Shown: positions 25,332 through 34,612, counted from the stretch's first letter. The stretch: DNA of 64,000 bases from Niallia sp. Man26 (GCF_022049065.2 NZ_CP095743.1:449001-513000); one strand, 5' to 3'. The notes: generated by a model from the sequence alone, not told the origin. Translations and numbers: made by a program.

Positions 25332-26341
25332 GTAAGATAACTTTGCCTGAAAAAGACGGAATATTAGGACAATTATCCGATCCGTTGTTAGAGATTAGAA
25401 ACCTCAAAAAATATTACCCAATTAAAAAAGGTGTGCTGTCGAAAACAGTCGGTCATGTAAAGGCTGTTGATGGGCTGGATTTCTCCATCTATCCTGGTGA
25501 AACCATCTCACTTGTCGGTGAATCGGGATGCGGTAAATCAACGACAGGAAGAGCAATTGTTAAGCTGGACCCTCCGACAGATGGGAGTGTGCTGTTCGAA
25601 GGAAAAGATATGGCAGATTTAAGCAAAGGGGAATTGCGAAAAATCCGCACTCAAATGCAAATAATTTTCCAGGACCCTTATTCCTCCCTTAATCCGCGCA
25701 AAAGAATCGGCGATCTTTTAGCGGAGCCGCTGTTGGCACATAAATTAGCTTCAAAGGAAGAGGTGAACAAGAAGGTAGATCAGATGCTTGAGACAGTGGG
25801 ATTAACTAAGTTCCATAAGGGGAGATATCCTCATGAGTTCTCAGGTGGCCAGCGGCAAAGGATTGGTATCGCAAGGGCACTGATGCTGAATCCAAAATTG
25901 ATTGTTTGTGATGAGCCTGTATCTGCACTTGATGTTTCTATCCAGGCACAGGTGCTGAATCTGCTCAAGGACTTACAGAAGGAGTTCAATTTAACTTACC
26001 TTTTCATTGCCCATGGCCTTGGTGCAGTCAAATATATCAGTGACAGAATTGCGGTTATGTACTTAGGGAAAATCGTTGAGCTCGGCAAAACCGGTGATAT
26101 CTTTGCAAGGCCAAAGCATCCGTATACACAAGCGTTGTTAAGCGCCTACCCGATTCCAAATCCGCATTTGCGGGATAGAGAGCGGATTGTGGTGGAAGGA
26201 GATGTACCGAGTCCGGCTAATCCTCCAAAGGGGTGCAGATTTCATACGAGATGTCCGTTTGCGGCTAATATTTGCAGAGAGCAGGAGCCTGTTTTGAGCG
26301 GAGACAGCCATACGGTTGCCTGTCATTTTCCACTATCATAA
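25328..26341 (+). CDS. oppF: Peptide ABC importer ATPase (OppF/AppF type)
   Basis: A 337-residue second ATPase of the importer: Walker A GESGCGKS, signature FSGGQRQR, Walker B LIVCDEPVSALD, H loop FIAHG (His kept, Asp changed to Gly). The C-terminal extension GCRFHTRCPFAANIC repeats the Cys pattern of its partner. It has the OppF-type N terminus (LLEIRNLKKYYPIKKGVLSK). Start codon ATG overlaps the oppD stop. The D-loop/H-loop changes are minor and the protein should be active. Confidence 0.92.
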   Translation: MSKITLPEKDGILGQLSDPLLEIRNLKKYYPIKKGVLSKTVGHVKAVDGLDFSIYPGETISLVGESGCGKSTTGRAIVKLDPPTDGSVLFEGKDMADLSKGELRKIRTQMQIIFQDPYSSLNPRKRIGDLLAEPLLAHKLASKEEVNKKVDQMLETVGLTKFHKGRYPHEFSGGQRQRIGIARALMLNPKLIVCDEPVSALDVSIQAQVLNLLKDLQKEFNLTYLFIAHGLGAVKYISDRIAVMYLGKIVELGKTGDIFARPKHPYTQALLSAYPIPNPHLRDRERIVVEGDVPSPANPPKGCRFHTRCPFAANICREQEPVLSGDSHTVACHFPLS

Positions 26342-26361
26342 CAAAGGGAGGGAGCTCATAA

Positions 26362-27312
26362 ATGCTACAGTACATTATCCGAAGAATATTAATTGCCATT
26401 CCAGTATTGTTTGGGGTGACGGTATTTAACTTTGTCATCATTAATATGGCACCCGGAAACCCTGTTGACATGTACCTCAATCCAGATGCAACAGAAGCGG
26501 ATGCAGAAGCAAAGAAGGAGGCGCTCGGACTTAATGATCCTATCTATGTCCAATACTTCCGCTGGCTTAGCAATCTGCTTCACGGAGATTTTGGTTTTTC
26601 TTATACAACCTATGAACCAGTGCTCGATCTTATTTTAACAAGAGTGGGGCCAACGCTTCTCCTCATGGGGGCAGCACTTGTCATTGCCTATATTATTGCT
26701 ATTCCGATTGGGATTCTCAGTGCGACAAGACAGTATTCTTGGATTGATTATTTAACGACAACATTTTCCTTTTTAGGTGTTTCCATCCCAAGCTTTTTTC
26801 TAGGACTCGGAGCGATTTATGTGTTTGCGTTAGTGCTAGGTGTCCTCCCTACAGGTGGAATGTTTACACTTGGAAGTGACGGAGGCTTTATGGATACACT
26901 CGTTCACCTCTTGCTGCCGGCACTCATATTAGGAACAGGGATAGCAGGCAGCACAGTCCGATACGTTCGAAGCAGCATGCTTGAGGTGCTGGGACAGGAT
27001 TATTTAAGAACAGCCAGAGCAAAAGGGCTTAAGGAGTTCATTGTCACAAATAAACACGCTTTGAAAAATGCCCTTATTCCAATAATCACGATTATAGGTA
27101 TGGAAATACCAGTGTTAATAGGTGGTGCAGTTGTAACAGAACAGATCTTCCAGTGGCCCGGGTTAGGACAATTGACAATCCAGTCAATCAGCTCCAGAGA
27201 TTATCCGACATTAATGGCGATAAACTTCCTGGCTGCTTTTGCTGTACTGTTCTCCAATCTGCTCACAGATATTCTTTATTCTGTCGTCGATCCGCGCATC
27301 AAATATAGCTAA
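26362..27312 (+). CDS. oppB: Peptide ABC importer permease (OppB/AppB type)
   Basis: A 316-residue permease with six membrane spans and the BPD_transp_1 EAA loop near the C terminus (DYLRTARAKGLKEFIVTNKHAL). The family start MLQYIIRRILIAIPVLFGV and the C-terminal DPRIKYS are typical of OppB/DppB. It follows oppF by 20 nt with GGGAGG as ribosome site and pairs with the OppC permease downstream. Confidence 0.92.
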   Translation: MLQYIIRRILIAIPVLFGVTVFNFVIINMAPGNPVDMYLNPDATEADAEAKKEALGLNDPIYVQYFRWLSNLLHGDFGFSYTTYEPVLDLILTRVGPTLLLMGAALVIAYIIAIPIGILSATRQYSWIDYLTTTFSFLGVSIPSFFLGLGAIYVFALVLGVLPTGGMFTLGSDGGFMDTLVHLLLPALILGTGIAGSTVRYVRSSMLEVLGQDYLRTARAKGLKEFIVTNKHALKNALIPIITIIGMEIPVLIGGAVVTEQIFQWPGLGQLTIQSISSRDYPTLMAINFLAAFAVLFSNLLTDILYSVVDPRIKYS

Positions 27313-27328
27313 GGGGGGAGGAATTAGG

Positions 27329-28255
27329 ATGAGTATACCAAATGTAAAGCTCGATACAGAGCTGCCAATCAATCAGCTGCCAGTTGCAGTCAAAGAGGAG
27401 CTTGGCAATGAAGAAAGCTATCTAAAGCTAATTACGAAACGATTTTTTAAACATAAGCTGGCTGTTGTCGGTTTAATCATTTTCAGTTTCATTGTGCTTT
27501 TAGCAATATTTGCTCCGCTGATTGCCCCGCATAATCCTTATGCTGTTGAAGGGGAATTCGCTGCGGCACCAAGCGCTGAACATATTCTTGGGACAGATGA
27601 AGTAGGCAGAGATTTATTTAGCCGATTGATATATGCTGCCAGAGTTTCTCTTTCAGTAGGCGTCGGTGCTGTTGTTATCTATGTAGCCATCGGTACTATT
27701 TTAGGTGCGATCGCTGGATACTTTGGAAAATGGGTAGATATGGTCATTATGCGTATTACAGATGTCTTCATGTCGTTCCCTTATTTGATGGTCATTCTAG
27801 TTTTGGTAAGCATCATGGGGCCAAAGCTCATTAATGTTATTCTGGTTTTAGGCTTGCTTGGTTGGCCGTCGATTGCACGGCTTGTTAGGGGGAGCGTCCT
27901 TTCCATTAAGGAGATGGACTATGTGAAGGCAGGTGTTGCTCTAGGTTTTTCTACACCAAAAATTGTTTTTCAGCATATCTTGCCAAACTGTATTGCCCCA
28001 ATTTTAGTAAATGCAACCTTCGGGATTGCTTCGGCAATTATTATGGAAGCTTCTTTAAGCTTTCTCGGCATGGGTGTTCAGCCGCCTACAGCGAGCTGGG
28101 GGAATATGCTGACAGAAGCACAATCAATAACGGTATTGGCATCACAGCCATGGCTTTGGATTCCACCGGGCATTATGATTTTGCTTTCCGTGCTTTCCAT
28201 TAACTTTATGGGCGACGGACTGCGAGATGCAATGGACCCAAAAAGCCTGAAGTAA
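27329..28255 (+). CDS. oppC: Peptide ABC importer permease (OppC/AppC type)
   Basis: A 308-residue permease: N-terminal cytoplasmic stretch, a first span (AVVGLIIFSFIVLLAIFAPL) followed by the periplasm-facing LGTDEVGRDLFSRLIYAAR segment typical of OppC/DppC, and an EAA loop (DYVKAGVALGFSTPKIVFQHIL). The ATG at 27329 follows GGGGGGAGGAATTAGG, 16 nt after oppB; an extension to 27239 would lie inside oppB and is rejected. Confidence 0.92.
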   Translation: MSIPNVKLDTELPINQLPVAVKEELGNEESYLKLITKRFFKHKLAVVGLIIFSFIVLLAIFAPLIAPHNPYAVEGEFAAAPSAEHILGTDEVGRDLFSRLIYAARVSLSVGVGAVVIYVAIGTILGAIAGYFGKWVDMVIMRITDVFMSFPYLMVILVLVSIMGPKLINVILVLGLLGWPSIARLVRGSVLSIKEMDYVKAGVALGFSTPKIVFQHILPNCIAPILVNATFGIASAIIMEASLSFLGMGVQPPTASWGNMLTEAQSITVLASQPWLWIPPGIMILLSVLSINFMGDGLRDAMDPKSLK

Positions 28256-28303
28256 GTGATGGGAATATATATACACAGTCTAAAGATAAATGGGGGAAAA
28301 CAG

Positions 28304-29926
28304 ATGAAGAATGTATTCAGAAAAGGATTAGGCTTAATCGCGATTGCAGTCCTGCTTTTATTGTCAGCATGTTCAGGTGCAGCAAACAGCGGCACGAATG
28401 CAGGGGGCTCCAAAGACAACACGATGTATATCGGACTAGTAAATGCTCCAGTCAGCTTCAACCCTATTAATTCATCTGATATTGCTGCTTCATGGCTTGA
28501 AAAATTCATGTTTGATACGTTTTTAGAAATGACTGGGCCGCTGGAATTCACTCCTAAGCTTGCAGATTCATTTGAAACAGAAGACAATCAAACATTCACC
28601 ATTAAGCTGAATGATAAAGCAGAATGGTCTGACGGAACGCCAGTAACAGCAAATGATGTTGCGTTCACGATGAATCTTGTGGCAAACCCTAAAACAGAAA
28701 CAGCAATCGGCACATATTTGACAATCATTGACGGATTGACCGAAAACGGCAAGTTCCCAGATGGTGTTACAGAAATTCCTTCCTTAACAATTGTTGATGA
28801 TAAAACAATCCAATTTAAGACAAAAACACCAGTAGATCCAAACATGGTTAAAGAACAGCTTGGCTCTAAATTTATGATTCTTCCAGAGCATGTTTTAAAA
28901 GATGTAGCTCCAGAAGACTTGCAGAAGGATCCTTTCATGCAAAAACCGACAGTAACAAATGGGCCGTTTAAATTCGTGAAATATGCGAAGGACCAATATG
29001 TGGAGTATGAAAAGAATGACAACTACTATTTAGGTGAAGTAGAGCTTGATAAAATGTTCGTTAAGATTATGCCTGCAGCAAACCTTGTTGCACAGCTTCA
29101 AACAGGTGAGATTAATATGAATGCTGCCGGCGGTATCGGCAAGATTGCTGTACAGGATTTCGATACAGTGAAGGGCTTTGAAAATGTAACAACAAAAACA
29201 GATAAAACATATGGCTATCAAAATATGATGTTCAACACAGAAAAAATTACTGATCAAAAAGTCCGCCAAGCAATTGCTTATGCGATTGACCGGGAGAAAA
29301 TAGTTGATCAGCTGTTGAAGGGTGAAGGAGAGATCGTTGATGGACCATATACATCAATTAGCCCTTACTTGGATAAGGATTTAGCAACATACACATATGA
29401 CCCAGAAAAGGCAAAACAATTGTTAGAGGAAGCTGGATGGGATTTCAACAAAACAATTGATTTTGTTGTACCGATTGGCAATAAAGTTCGTGAGCAGTCT
29501 GCTGATATCATTGCCCAAAACTTAGAGGCAATCGGCTTGAAACTCAATACAACAACTTATGATTTCCCGACAATTATGTCAAAAGCAAAAGCAGGCGAAT
29601 TTGATTTGCTGCTTATGGGATTCACGAATACAATCGATCCTGATGTGACTACTGTTTATGGTAGCGGCGCTACAAGCAACTATACTAACTACAGCAACCC
29701 TGAAGTTGATAAGCTGCTTCTAGCAGGAAAACAAGAGCCTGATACAGAAAAGCGTAAAGAAATTTACAATCAGCTTCAGGCAATCTGGAGCGAGGAATTG
29801 CCAGTCTTCACCCTTTATTCCGATTTTGATTTTGGAGCAGTATCAAAAGATGTTGCTGTCGGAGAACCGAAAGTATTTGGCTTCCATAATGAGATGTATA
29901 AATGGTCACTGACAGGAGCAGAATAA
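28304..29926 (+). CDS. oppA: Peptide-binding lipoprotein of the ABC importer (OppA/AppA type)
   Basis: A 540-residue extracellular solute-binding protein (SBP_bac_5). The signal peptide ends in the lipobox LLSAC with Cys23, followed by a Ser/Gly/Asn-rich linker, so it is anchored as a lipoprotein. Family motifs include EWSDGTPVTANDVAFT, VRQAIAYAIDREKIVD and WDFNKTIDFVV. It closes the operon, 48 nt after oppC, with GGGGG before the ATG and a strong terminator behind it. The ligand is unknown; the M20 neighbours suggest an acylated amino acid or short peptide. Confidence 0.92.
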   Translation: MKNVFRKGLGLIAIAVLLLLSACSGAANSGTNAGGSKDNTMYIGLVNAPVSFNPINSSDIAASWLEKFMFDTFLEMTGPLEFTPKLADSFETEDNQTFTIKLNDKAEWSDGTPVTANDVAFTMNLVANPKTETAIGTYLTIIDGLTENGKFPDGVTEIPSLTIVDDKTIQFKTKTPVDPNMVKEQLGSKFMILPEHVLKDVAPEDLQKDPFMQKPTVTNGPFKFVKYAKDQYVEYEKNDNYYLGEVELDKMFVKIMPAANLVAQLQTGEINMNAAGGIGKIAVQDFDTVKGFENVTTKTDKTYGYQNMMFNTEKITDQKVRQAIAYAIDREKIVDQLLKGEGEIVDGPYTSISPYLDKDLATYTYDPEKAKQLLEEAGWDFNKTIDFVVPIGNKVREQSADIIAQNLEAIGLKLNTTTYDFPTIMSKAKAGEFDLLLMGFTNTIDPDVTTVYGSGATSNYTNYSNPEVDKLLLAGKQEPDTEKRKEIYNQLQAIWSEELPVFTLYSDFDFGAVSKDVAVGEPKVFGFHNEMYKWSLTGAE

Positions 29927-29954
29927 TAAAAAATTAATTTAAATTTAAGGCGGG

Positions 29955-29984
29955 GGCTGTAGAATAATTCTACAGCCTTTTTAC
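29955..29984 (+). terminator. Terminator of the M20-opp operon
   Basis: GGCTGTAGAA / TTCTACAGCC with a 3-nt loop, followed by T5. Confidence 0.9.
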
Positions 29985-30145
29985 CGTAAACTTAGCGGAG
30001 CTGCTCCTGCCTAAAAAAGTGCTGAGATAGGTATAAACTTATGTTTTCTATTTTGGGGAAAAGAGGTATGATAATAGCAATATTTAGTTTTCCTAAAGAA
30101 TTTAAAAACGGTTACATTGTTTATACAAAAGGCGGGAGGAGAAAC

Positions 30146-31876
30146 ATGGCAAAAATATTTAAAAGACTTCGGACATATCAAGTCAGCATCGCTGTTGCAT
30201 TAGTTCTGATGCTGACAGAACTTGCAGTAGAGCTTGTCCAGCCTCTTATTATGGCAAAGATTATCGATGATGGATTGGCACATCAAAATACGGACACTGT
30301 TATTTTTTGGGGAAGCATTCTTGTCGGTATTTCCCTGCTTGCCTTTGCAGCAGGAATTATCAACACATTTTATTCAGCCCATGTCAGCCAGAACTTCGGC
30401 TACAGCCTCCGCAAAGAGCTCTATTCAATCATTCAATACTTTACATTTGCCAACAGCAGCAAGTTTTCCAGTTCTTCCTTAATAACAAGGCTGACAAACG
30501 ATATTACACAGCTGCAAAATATGATTTTTATGAGCTTGCGTTTCCTTCTCCGTTCTCCCTTATTAATAGTCGGCGGAATCATCATGTCCTTTGCTGTCAA
30601 CGCCAGGCTTGCTTTAATACTTGCAGTGACTATTCCTGTTATCATCCTGATGTTTATATGGGTAATCCGTAAAGGCGGGAGGCTGTTTAAGAAAGTACAG
30701 AGTAAATTAGATTTCGTGAACAATGTAATGCTTGAAAACTTAACCGCCGTTAAGCTGATAAAGGCATATACTCGAAAGCGTTTTGAGAACGATCGGTTCA
30801 CTGTTGCCAGTGATGATTTAAAACAAAGCACAGAAAAAGCGTTGCGTGTAATGGAAATCACTGTTCCGCTCTTGCTGTTTATCATGAATCTCTGTATAAT
30901 TGCCATCCTTTGGCTGGGATCAGGCCAAATAGCTGCTGGTGAGACACAGGTGGGGGATGTTGTTGCCATTATCAACTACTCATTAAGAATTACCTCTTCT
31001 CTATCTGTCATCACAATGCTCATTATGGTGATTTCCCGCTGTAAGGCATCAGCTGACAGGCTGCAGGAGGTTTTTGAGATGGAAGAAAAGGACAATGATA
31101 AAGCGAATCCTTCTCAGCAGCAAAAGAAAATTACCGGAAAATTAACATTCCGAGATATTGCCTTTGCTTATCCGAATACAAAAGTAAATGTACTGGAGAA
31201 AATCAGCTTTACTGTACAGCCCAATGAGGTCATTGCTGTCATGGGAATTACCGGAGCAGGAAAAACATCATTATTTCAGTTAATACCAAGACTCTTTGAA
31301 CCGACTAAGGGTGCTGTTTATATGGATGACACAGATATCACTGATTATGATCTTGATTCCTTGAGAAAGCAGATTGGCTATGTGCCGCAAGTTTCCTTAT
31401 TGTTTACAGGAACAATAAAGGAAAATATCATGTGGGGAAACCCTTTTGCTTCTGATGAGATGATAGTAAAGGCAGCTAAAGATGCACAAATACACGAGAC
31501 AATTATGAAGCTGCCGAAGAAATATGAGACAAGAATTGGCCAAAAAGGCATTAATTTGTCTGGCGGACAAAGGCAAAGACTGTCTATTGCAAGGGCACTC
31601 GTAAGAAATCCTAAAATATTGCTTTTGGACGACAGCACAAGTGCGTTAGATTTGCAGACAGAAAAAGAGCTGCTTCAGGCAATCTCCACATATAATGCGA
31701 CTGTACTTTTAATTACTCAAAAAATTTCAACAGCACGAAAGGCAAATCGGATTCTTCTGATGGAGGAAGGGAAAATTCTTGCCTATGCCCATCATGAACA
31801 GCTGTTGAAAGAAAACAAACTTTACCTGCAAATAGTTGAGTCACAGTTAGGGAAGGAGGAGGCTAGTCATGTTTAA
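30146..31876 (+). CDS. Heterodimeric ABC exporter, subunit with degenerate ATP site
   Basis: A 576-residue half-transporter: six spans (about 1-310) then an ATPase domain. Walker A GITGAGKT and signature LSGGQRQR are intact, but Walker B ends LLLDDST (Asp in place of the catalytic Glu) and the H loop is ITQKIST (Gln in place of His). This is the non-catalytic half typical of BmrC/YheI- and YfiB-type subunits; its partner is the next gene, overlapping by 8 nt. The ATG at 30146 follows GGGAGGAG; upstream in-frame codons to 30041 lack a ribosome site. Likely a multidrug exporter. YfiB and BmrC cannot be told apart here. Confidence 0.88.
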   Translation: MAKIFKRLRTYQVSIAVALVLMLTELAVELVQPLIMAKIIDDGLAHQNTDTVIFWGSILVGISLLAFAAGIINTFYSAHVSQNFGYSLRKELYSIIQYFTFANSSKFSSSSLITRLTNDITQLQNMIFMSLRFLLRSPLLIVGGIIMSFAVNARLALILAVTIPVIILMFIWVIRKGGRLFKKVQSKLDFVNNVMLENLTAVKLIKAYTRKRFENDRFTVASDDLKQSTEKALRVMEITVPLLLFIMNLCIIAILWLGSGQIAAGETQVGDVVAIINYSLRITSSLSVITMLIMVISRCKASADRLQEVFEMEEKDNDKANPSQQQKKITGKLTFRDIAFAYPNTKVNVLEKISFTVQPNEVIAVMGITGAGKTSLFQLIPRLFEPTKGAVYMDDTDITDYDLDSLRKQIGYVPQVSLLFTGTIKENIMWGNPFASDEMIVKAAKDAQIHETIMKLPKKYETRIGQKGINLSGGQRQRLSIARALVRNPKILLLDDSTSALDLQTEKELLQAISTYNATVLLITQKISTARKANRILLMEEGKILAYAHHEQLLKENKLYLQIVESQLGKEEASHV

Positions 31877-33719
31877 GACCCTGACCGATGCTTTTTTGTA
31901 TCCTAAGCCGGAAATAGGTAGGAAGGCTACAAAGAAAAAGGCGAAGGCAAAACCCCGAAACATGAGCAGAACCCTGTATCGTTTATGGCGGTACATGGCT
32001 GTCCAGAAAGGCCTACTCTTTGTTGTGCTGTTTCTTGTAGCCGCAAGCTGCTTGTTAGGTTTATTAGGACCTTATCTTGTCGGTAAATCAATCGATCAAT
32101 ATATTGTAAACAAAGAATTTACCGGGCTTGGCACGATGCTGCTTATACTCGGGGTCATCTACTTCTTTTATTCTGCCAGCCTATTTTTGCAGAACTATTG
32201 GATGATTGGCATATCCCAGTCAACGGTGTACAGACTTCGCACTGACCTTTTTGCACAGTTTCACCAGCTGCCGATTGCCTATTTTGATAAAAGACAGCAT
32301 GGAGAGCTGATGAGCAGGGTGACAAATGATATTGAGAATGTCAGCTCCACACTCAACAGCTCTGTTATCCAAATATTTTCGAGTATTCTAACACTGATTG
32401 GAACGGTCTCCATCATGCTCTGGCTCAGTCCTCTCCTCACCGTACTGAGTTTAACGATAATACCTGTTATGTATTTTGGGATGAAATGGATAACGGCAAG
32501 AACAGGAGTGCTCTTTAAGGAACAGCAGAATAAATTAGGGAATCTAAACGGTTTTATTGAGGAATCCATTTCAGGCCAGCGAATTGTTAAAACCTTTTCC
32601 CTAGAAGACAGGATGATTAGTGACCTTGTTGATAAAAGTGAAAACTTAAAAAATGTTAGCTATTGGGCCCAAGTTTATTCTGGCTTTATTCCAAAGCTGA
32701 TGAACATGCTCAATAATATCAGTTTTGCACTGATTGTCGGTGTCGGCGGACTAATCATTTTAAAAACAGGAAACATTTCTATCGGAGTTATCGTCATATT
32801 TGTTGAATACTCACGGCAGTTCACCCGCCCTCTGAATGATCTTTCCAATCAGTTCAACACATTATTATCTGCAATAGCTGGGGCGGAAAGAGTATTTGAA
32901 GTGCTTGATGAACAGAAAGAGGAGAAGGATGAAAACACAGCCTTTTCTCTTGAAGCTGTAAAGGGTGATGTTGTTTTTTCAAATGTGTCTTTTGCTTATG
33001 AAGAAGATAAAGGCATTTTGAATGGTGTTTCTTTCCATGCTAAACAAGGTGAAACGATTGCCCTTGTCGGTCCTACTGGAGCAGGAAAAACGACGGTCAT
33101 TAACCTTCTGTCGCGATTTTATGATGCCACAGAAGGTACAATCAAACTCGATGGCTATGACCTTACCACTATTAAACGAGAGAGCCTACGCTCCCATATG
33201 GGCTTTGTTCTCCAGGATGCTTATTTATTTTCAGGGACAATTAGAGAAAATATTCGTTATGGAAGGCTGGATGCAACCGATAAAGAGATAGAGGAAGCAG
33301 CCATGCTTGCAAATGCCCACAGCTTTATCAATAGTCTGCCGGACGGATACGACACGGTTTTGGCAGCAGATGGGAACAGCATCAGCCAAGGACAAAAACA
33401 GCTGTTGTCAATTGCTAGAGCAATCCTTGCTGACCCTAAAATACTTATACTTGATGAGGCAACGAGCAGTATTGATACAATAACTGAATTGAAAATTCAA
33501 GAAGCGCTGCAGGTGCTGATGAAGGAGAAAACCTCCTTTGTTGTTGCTCATCGATTGAACACAATAAAGCATGCCGATTGTATACTAGTGCTTAATAATG
33601 GTGAGATCATTGAAAAAGGGTCGCATGATGAGTTATTGCTGAAAAAAGGCTTTTATTATCGACTGAACCAGAACCAGTTTCAGACAAATTCTGGCGAAAA
33701 TGGAGCTGAAGGTCTTTAA
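31869..33719 (+). CDS. Heterodimeric ABC exporter, catalytic subunit
   Basis: A 616-residue half-transporter with a basic N-terminal extension (RKATKKKAKAKPR) before the six spans. The ATPase has Walker A GPTGAGKT, Walker B LILDEAT with the catalytic Glu, and H loop VAHRLNT, all intact, but the signature is ISQGQKQ instead of LSGGQ. Its defects complement those of the upstream partner, leaving one good ATP site built from this Walker A/B and the partner's LSGGQ. It resembles YfiC or BmrD of B. subtilis. Confidence 0.88.
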   Translation: MFKTLTDAFLYPKPEIGRKATKKKAKAKPRNMSRTLYRLWRYMAVQKGLLFVVLFLVAASCLLGLLGPYLVGKSIDQYIVNKEFTGLGTMLLILGVIYFFYSASLFLQNYWMIGISQSTVYRLRTDLFAQFHQLPIAYFDKRQHGELMSRVTNDIENVSSTLNSSVIQIFSSILTLIGTVSIMLWLSPLLTVLSLTIIPVMYFGMKWITARTGVLFKEQQNKLGNLNGFIEESISGQRIVKTFSLEDRMISDLVDKSENLKNVSYWAQVYSGFIPKLMNMLNNISFALIVGVGGLIILKTGNISIGVIVIFVEYSRQFTRPLNDLSNQFNTLLSAIAGAERVFEVLDEQKEEKDENTAFSLEAVKGDVVFSNVSFAYEEDKGILNGVSFHAKQGETIALVGPTGAGKTTVINLLSRFYDATEGTIKLDGYDLTTIKRESLRSHMGFVLQDAYLFSGTIRENIRYGRLDATDKEIEEAAMLANAHSFINSLPDGYDTVLAADGNSISQGQKQLLSIARAILADPKILILDEATSSIDTITELKIQEALQVLMKEKTSFVVAHRLNTIKHADCILVLNNGEIIEKGSHDELLLKKGFYYRLNQNQFQTNSGENGAEGL

Positions 33720-33738
33720 AATACCAAGAAAAGGGGAA

Positions 33739-33767
33739 TTGACTGACCGGTCATTTTTCTCTATAAT
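33739..33767 (+). promoter_or_regulatory. SigA promoter with embedded perfect palindrome before sasA
   Basis: TTGACT (33739-33744) and TATAAT (33762-33767) are separated by 17 bp, close to the SigA consensus. TGACCGGTCA (33744-33753), a perfect 10-bp palindrome of TetR-operator style, starts at the last base of the -35 and fills the spacer. A second inverted repeat, GACAGGTGCCTGTC (33771-33784), lies at the expected transcript start. Confidence 0.75.
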
Positions 33768-33817
33768 AAAGACAGGTGCCTGTCACCCTTAACATTTCGA
33801 AGAGGTGAATGGTTGAA

Positions 33818-33907
33818 ATGAAAACAATCGATCAGATTATCGAACTTTTGAAGAATATTGGAGTCAATGCAGAAAAGGTTTATAGAAAACCAAAGGAGAC
33901 TTATTGA
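33818..33907 (+). CDS. Short upstream ORF (29 residues) before the alarmone synthetase gene
   Basis: ATG at 33818 with AGAGGTG 10 nt upstream; an in-frame ATG at 33809 is too close to that site. It encodes a charged, amphipathic peptide (MKTIDQIIELLKNIGVNAEK...) that I do not recognise. Its stop codon lies 3 nt before the sasA start, and the sasA ribosome site (AAAGGAG) is inside it, so translation of this ORF could control or be coupled to sasA. It could be a leader peptide, a small protein, or the leftover of a longer gene. Confidence 0.5.
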   Translation: MKTIDQIIELLKNIGVNAEKVYRKPKETY

Positions 33908-33910
33908 TTT

Positions 33911-34609
33911 ATGGATCGCTCTAACAACAATGAATCACTGCTTTCTCTAAACGATTGGAGCTTAGACGACCTTTCAAATGAACTGATAGAGTGGAAAAAC
34001 AATTTAATCGTCTATCGCTTTGCTTTAGAGGAAGTTAATACAAAACTGAAAATATTAAATGAAGAATTTCAATTTATCCACAATCACAATCCGATTGAAC
34101 ATATTAAATCACGAATTAAGGATCCGCGCGGGATTATGGTAAAACTTAACCGCAAAGGTCTCGACATTACAGTTGAAAATGCGAAAGAGCATATTCACGA
34201 TATAGCTGGTGTACGAATTACCTGCTCTTTCATCTCTGATATTTATGACATTTATGAAATGCTGAAAAAACAAAGTGATATAAAAATCGTAGAAGTAAAA
34301 GATTATATTGAGAACCCAAAACCAAATGGTTATAAAAGTCTCCATTTAATTGTTAAAATTCCTGTGTTTTTGAGCAATGGAATGGAAGAAGTATATGTAG
34401 AGGTACAAATAAGAACAATAGCTATGGACTTCTGGGCAAGCCTTGAGCATAAAATTTATTATAAATTTGATAAAGGCATACCAAACCATTTGCTTGCAGA
34501 ACTGAAAGAAGCAGCAGATGCGGCCCATGAACTCGACGTTAAAATGAAAAAGATTAAAGATAGAGTTGATATTTACCAAACAGTTGGAGATGCTCAAACC
34601 CTCGTCTAA
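33911..34609 (+). CDS. sasA: Small alarmone synthetase, (p)ppGpp synthase (SasA/YwaC, RelP type)
   Basis: Transfers pyrophosphate from ATP to GDP/GTP to make (p)ppGpp. 232 residues, single RelA-SpoT synthetase domain without hydrolase or regulatory domains. It closely follows B. subtilis YwaC: NHNPIEHIKSRIKD, HIHDIAGVRITCSFISDIY, PKPNGYKSLHLIV, EVQIRTIAMDFWASLEHKIYYK. The N terminus is about 20 residues longer than YwaC. It is preceded by a short ORF and a promoter with a palindrome, and ended by a strong hairpin. B. subtilis sasA belongs to the envelope-stress SigM/SigW regulons; no AAC...CGTC promoter was found here, so control may differ. Confidence 0.92.
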   Translation: MDRSNNNESLLSLNDWSLDDLSNELIEWKNNLIVYRFALEEVNTKLKILNEEFQFIHNHNPIEHIKSRIKDPRGIMVKLNRKGLDITVENAKEHIHDIAGVRITCSFISDIYDIYEMLKKQSDIKIVEVKDYIENPKPNGYKSLHLIVKIPVFLSNGMEEVYVEVQIRTIAMDFWASLEHKIYYKFDKGIPNHLLAELKEAADAAHELDVKMKKIKDRVDIYQTVGDAQTLV

Positions 34610-34612
34610 ATT

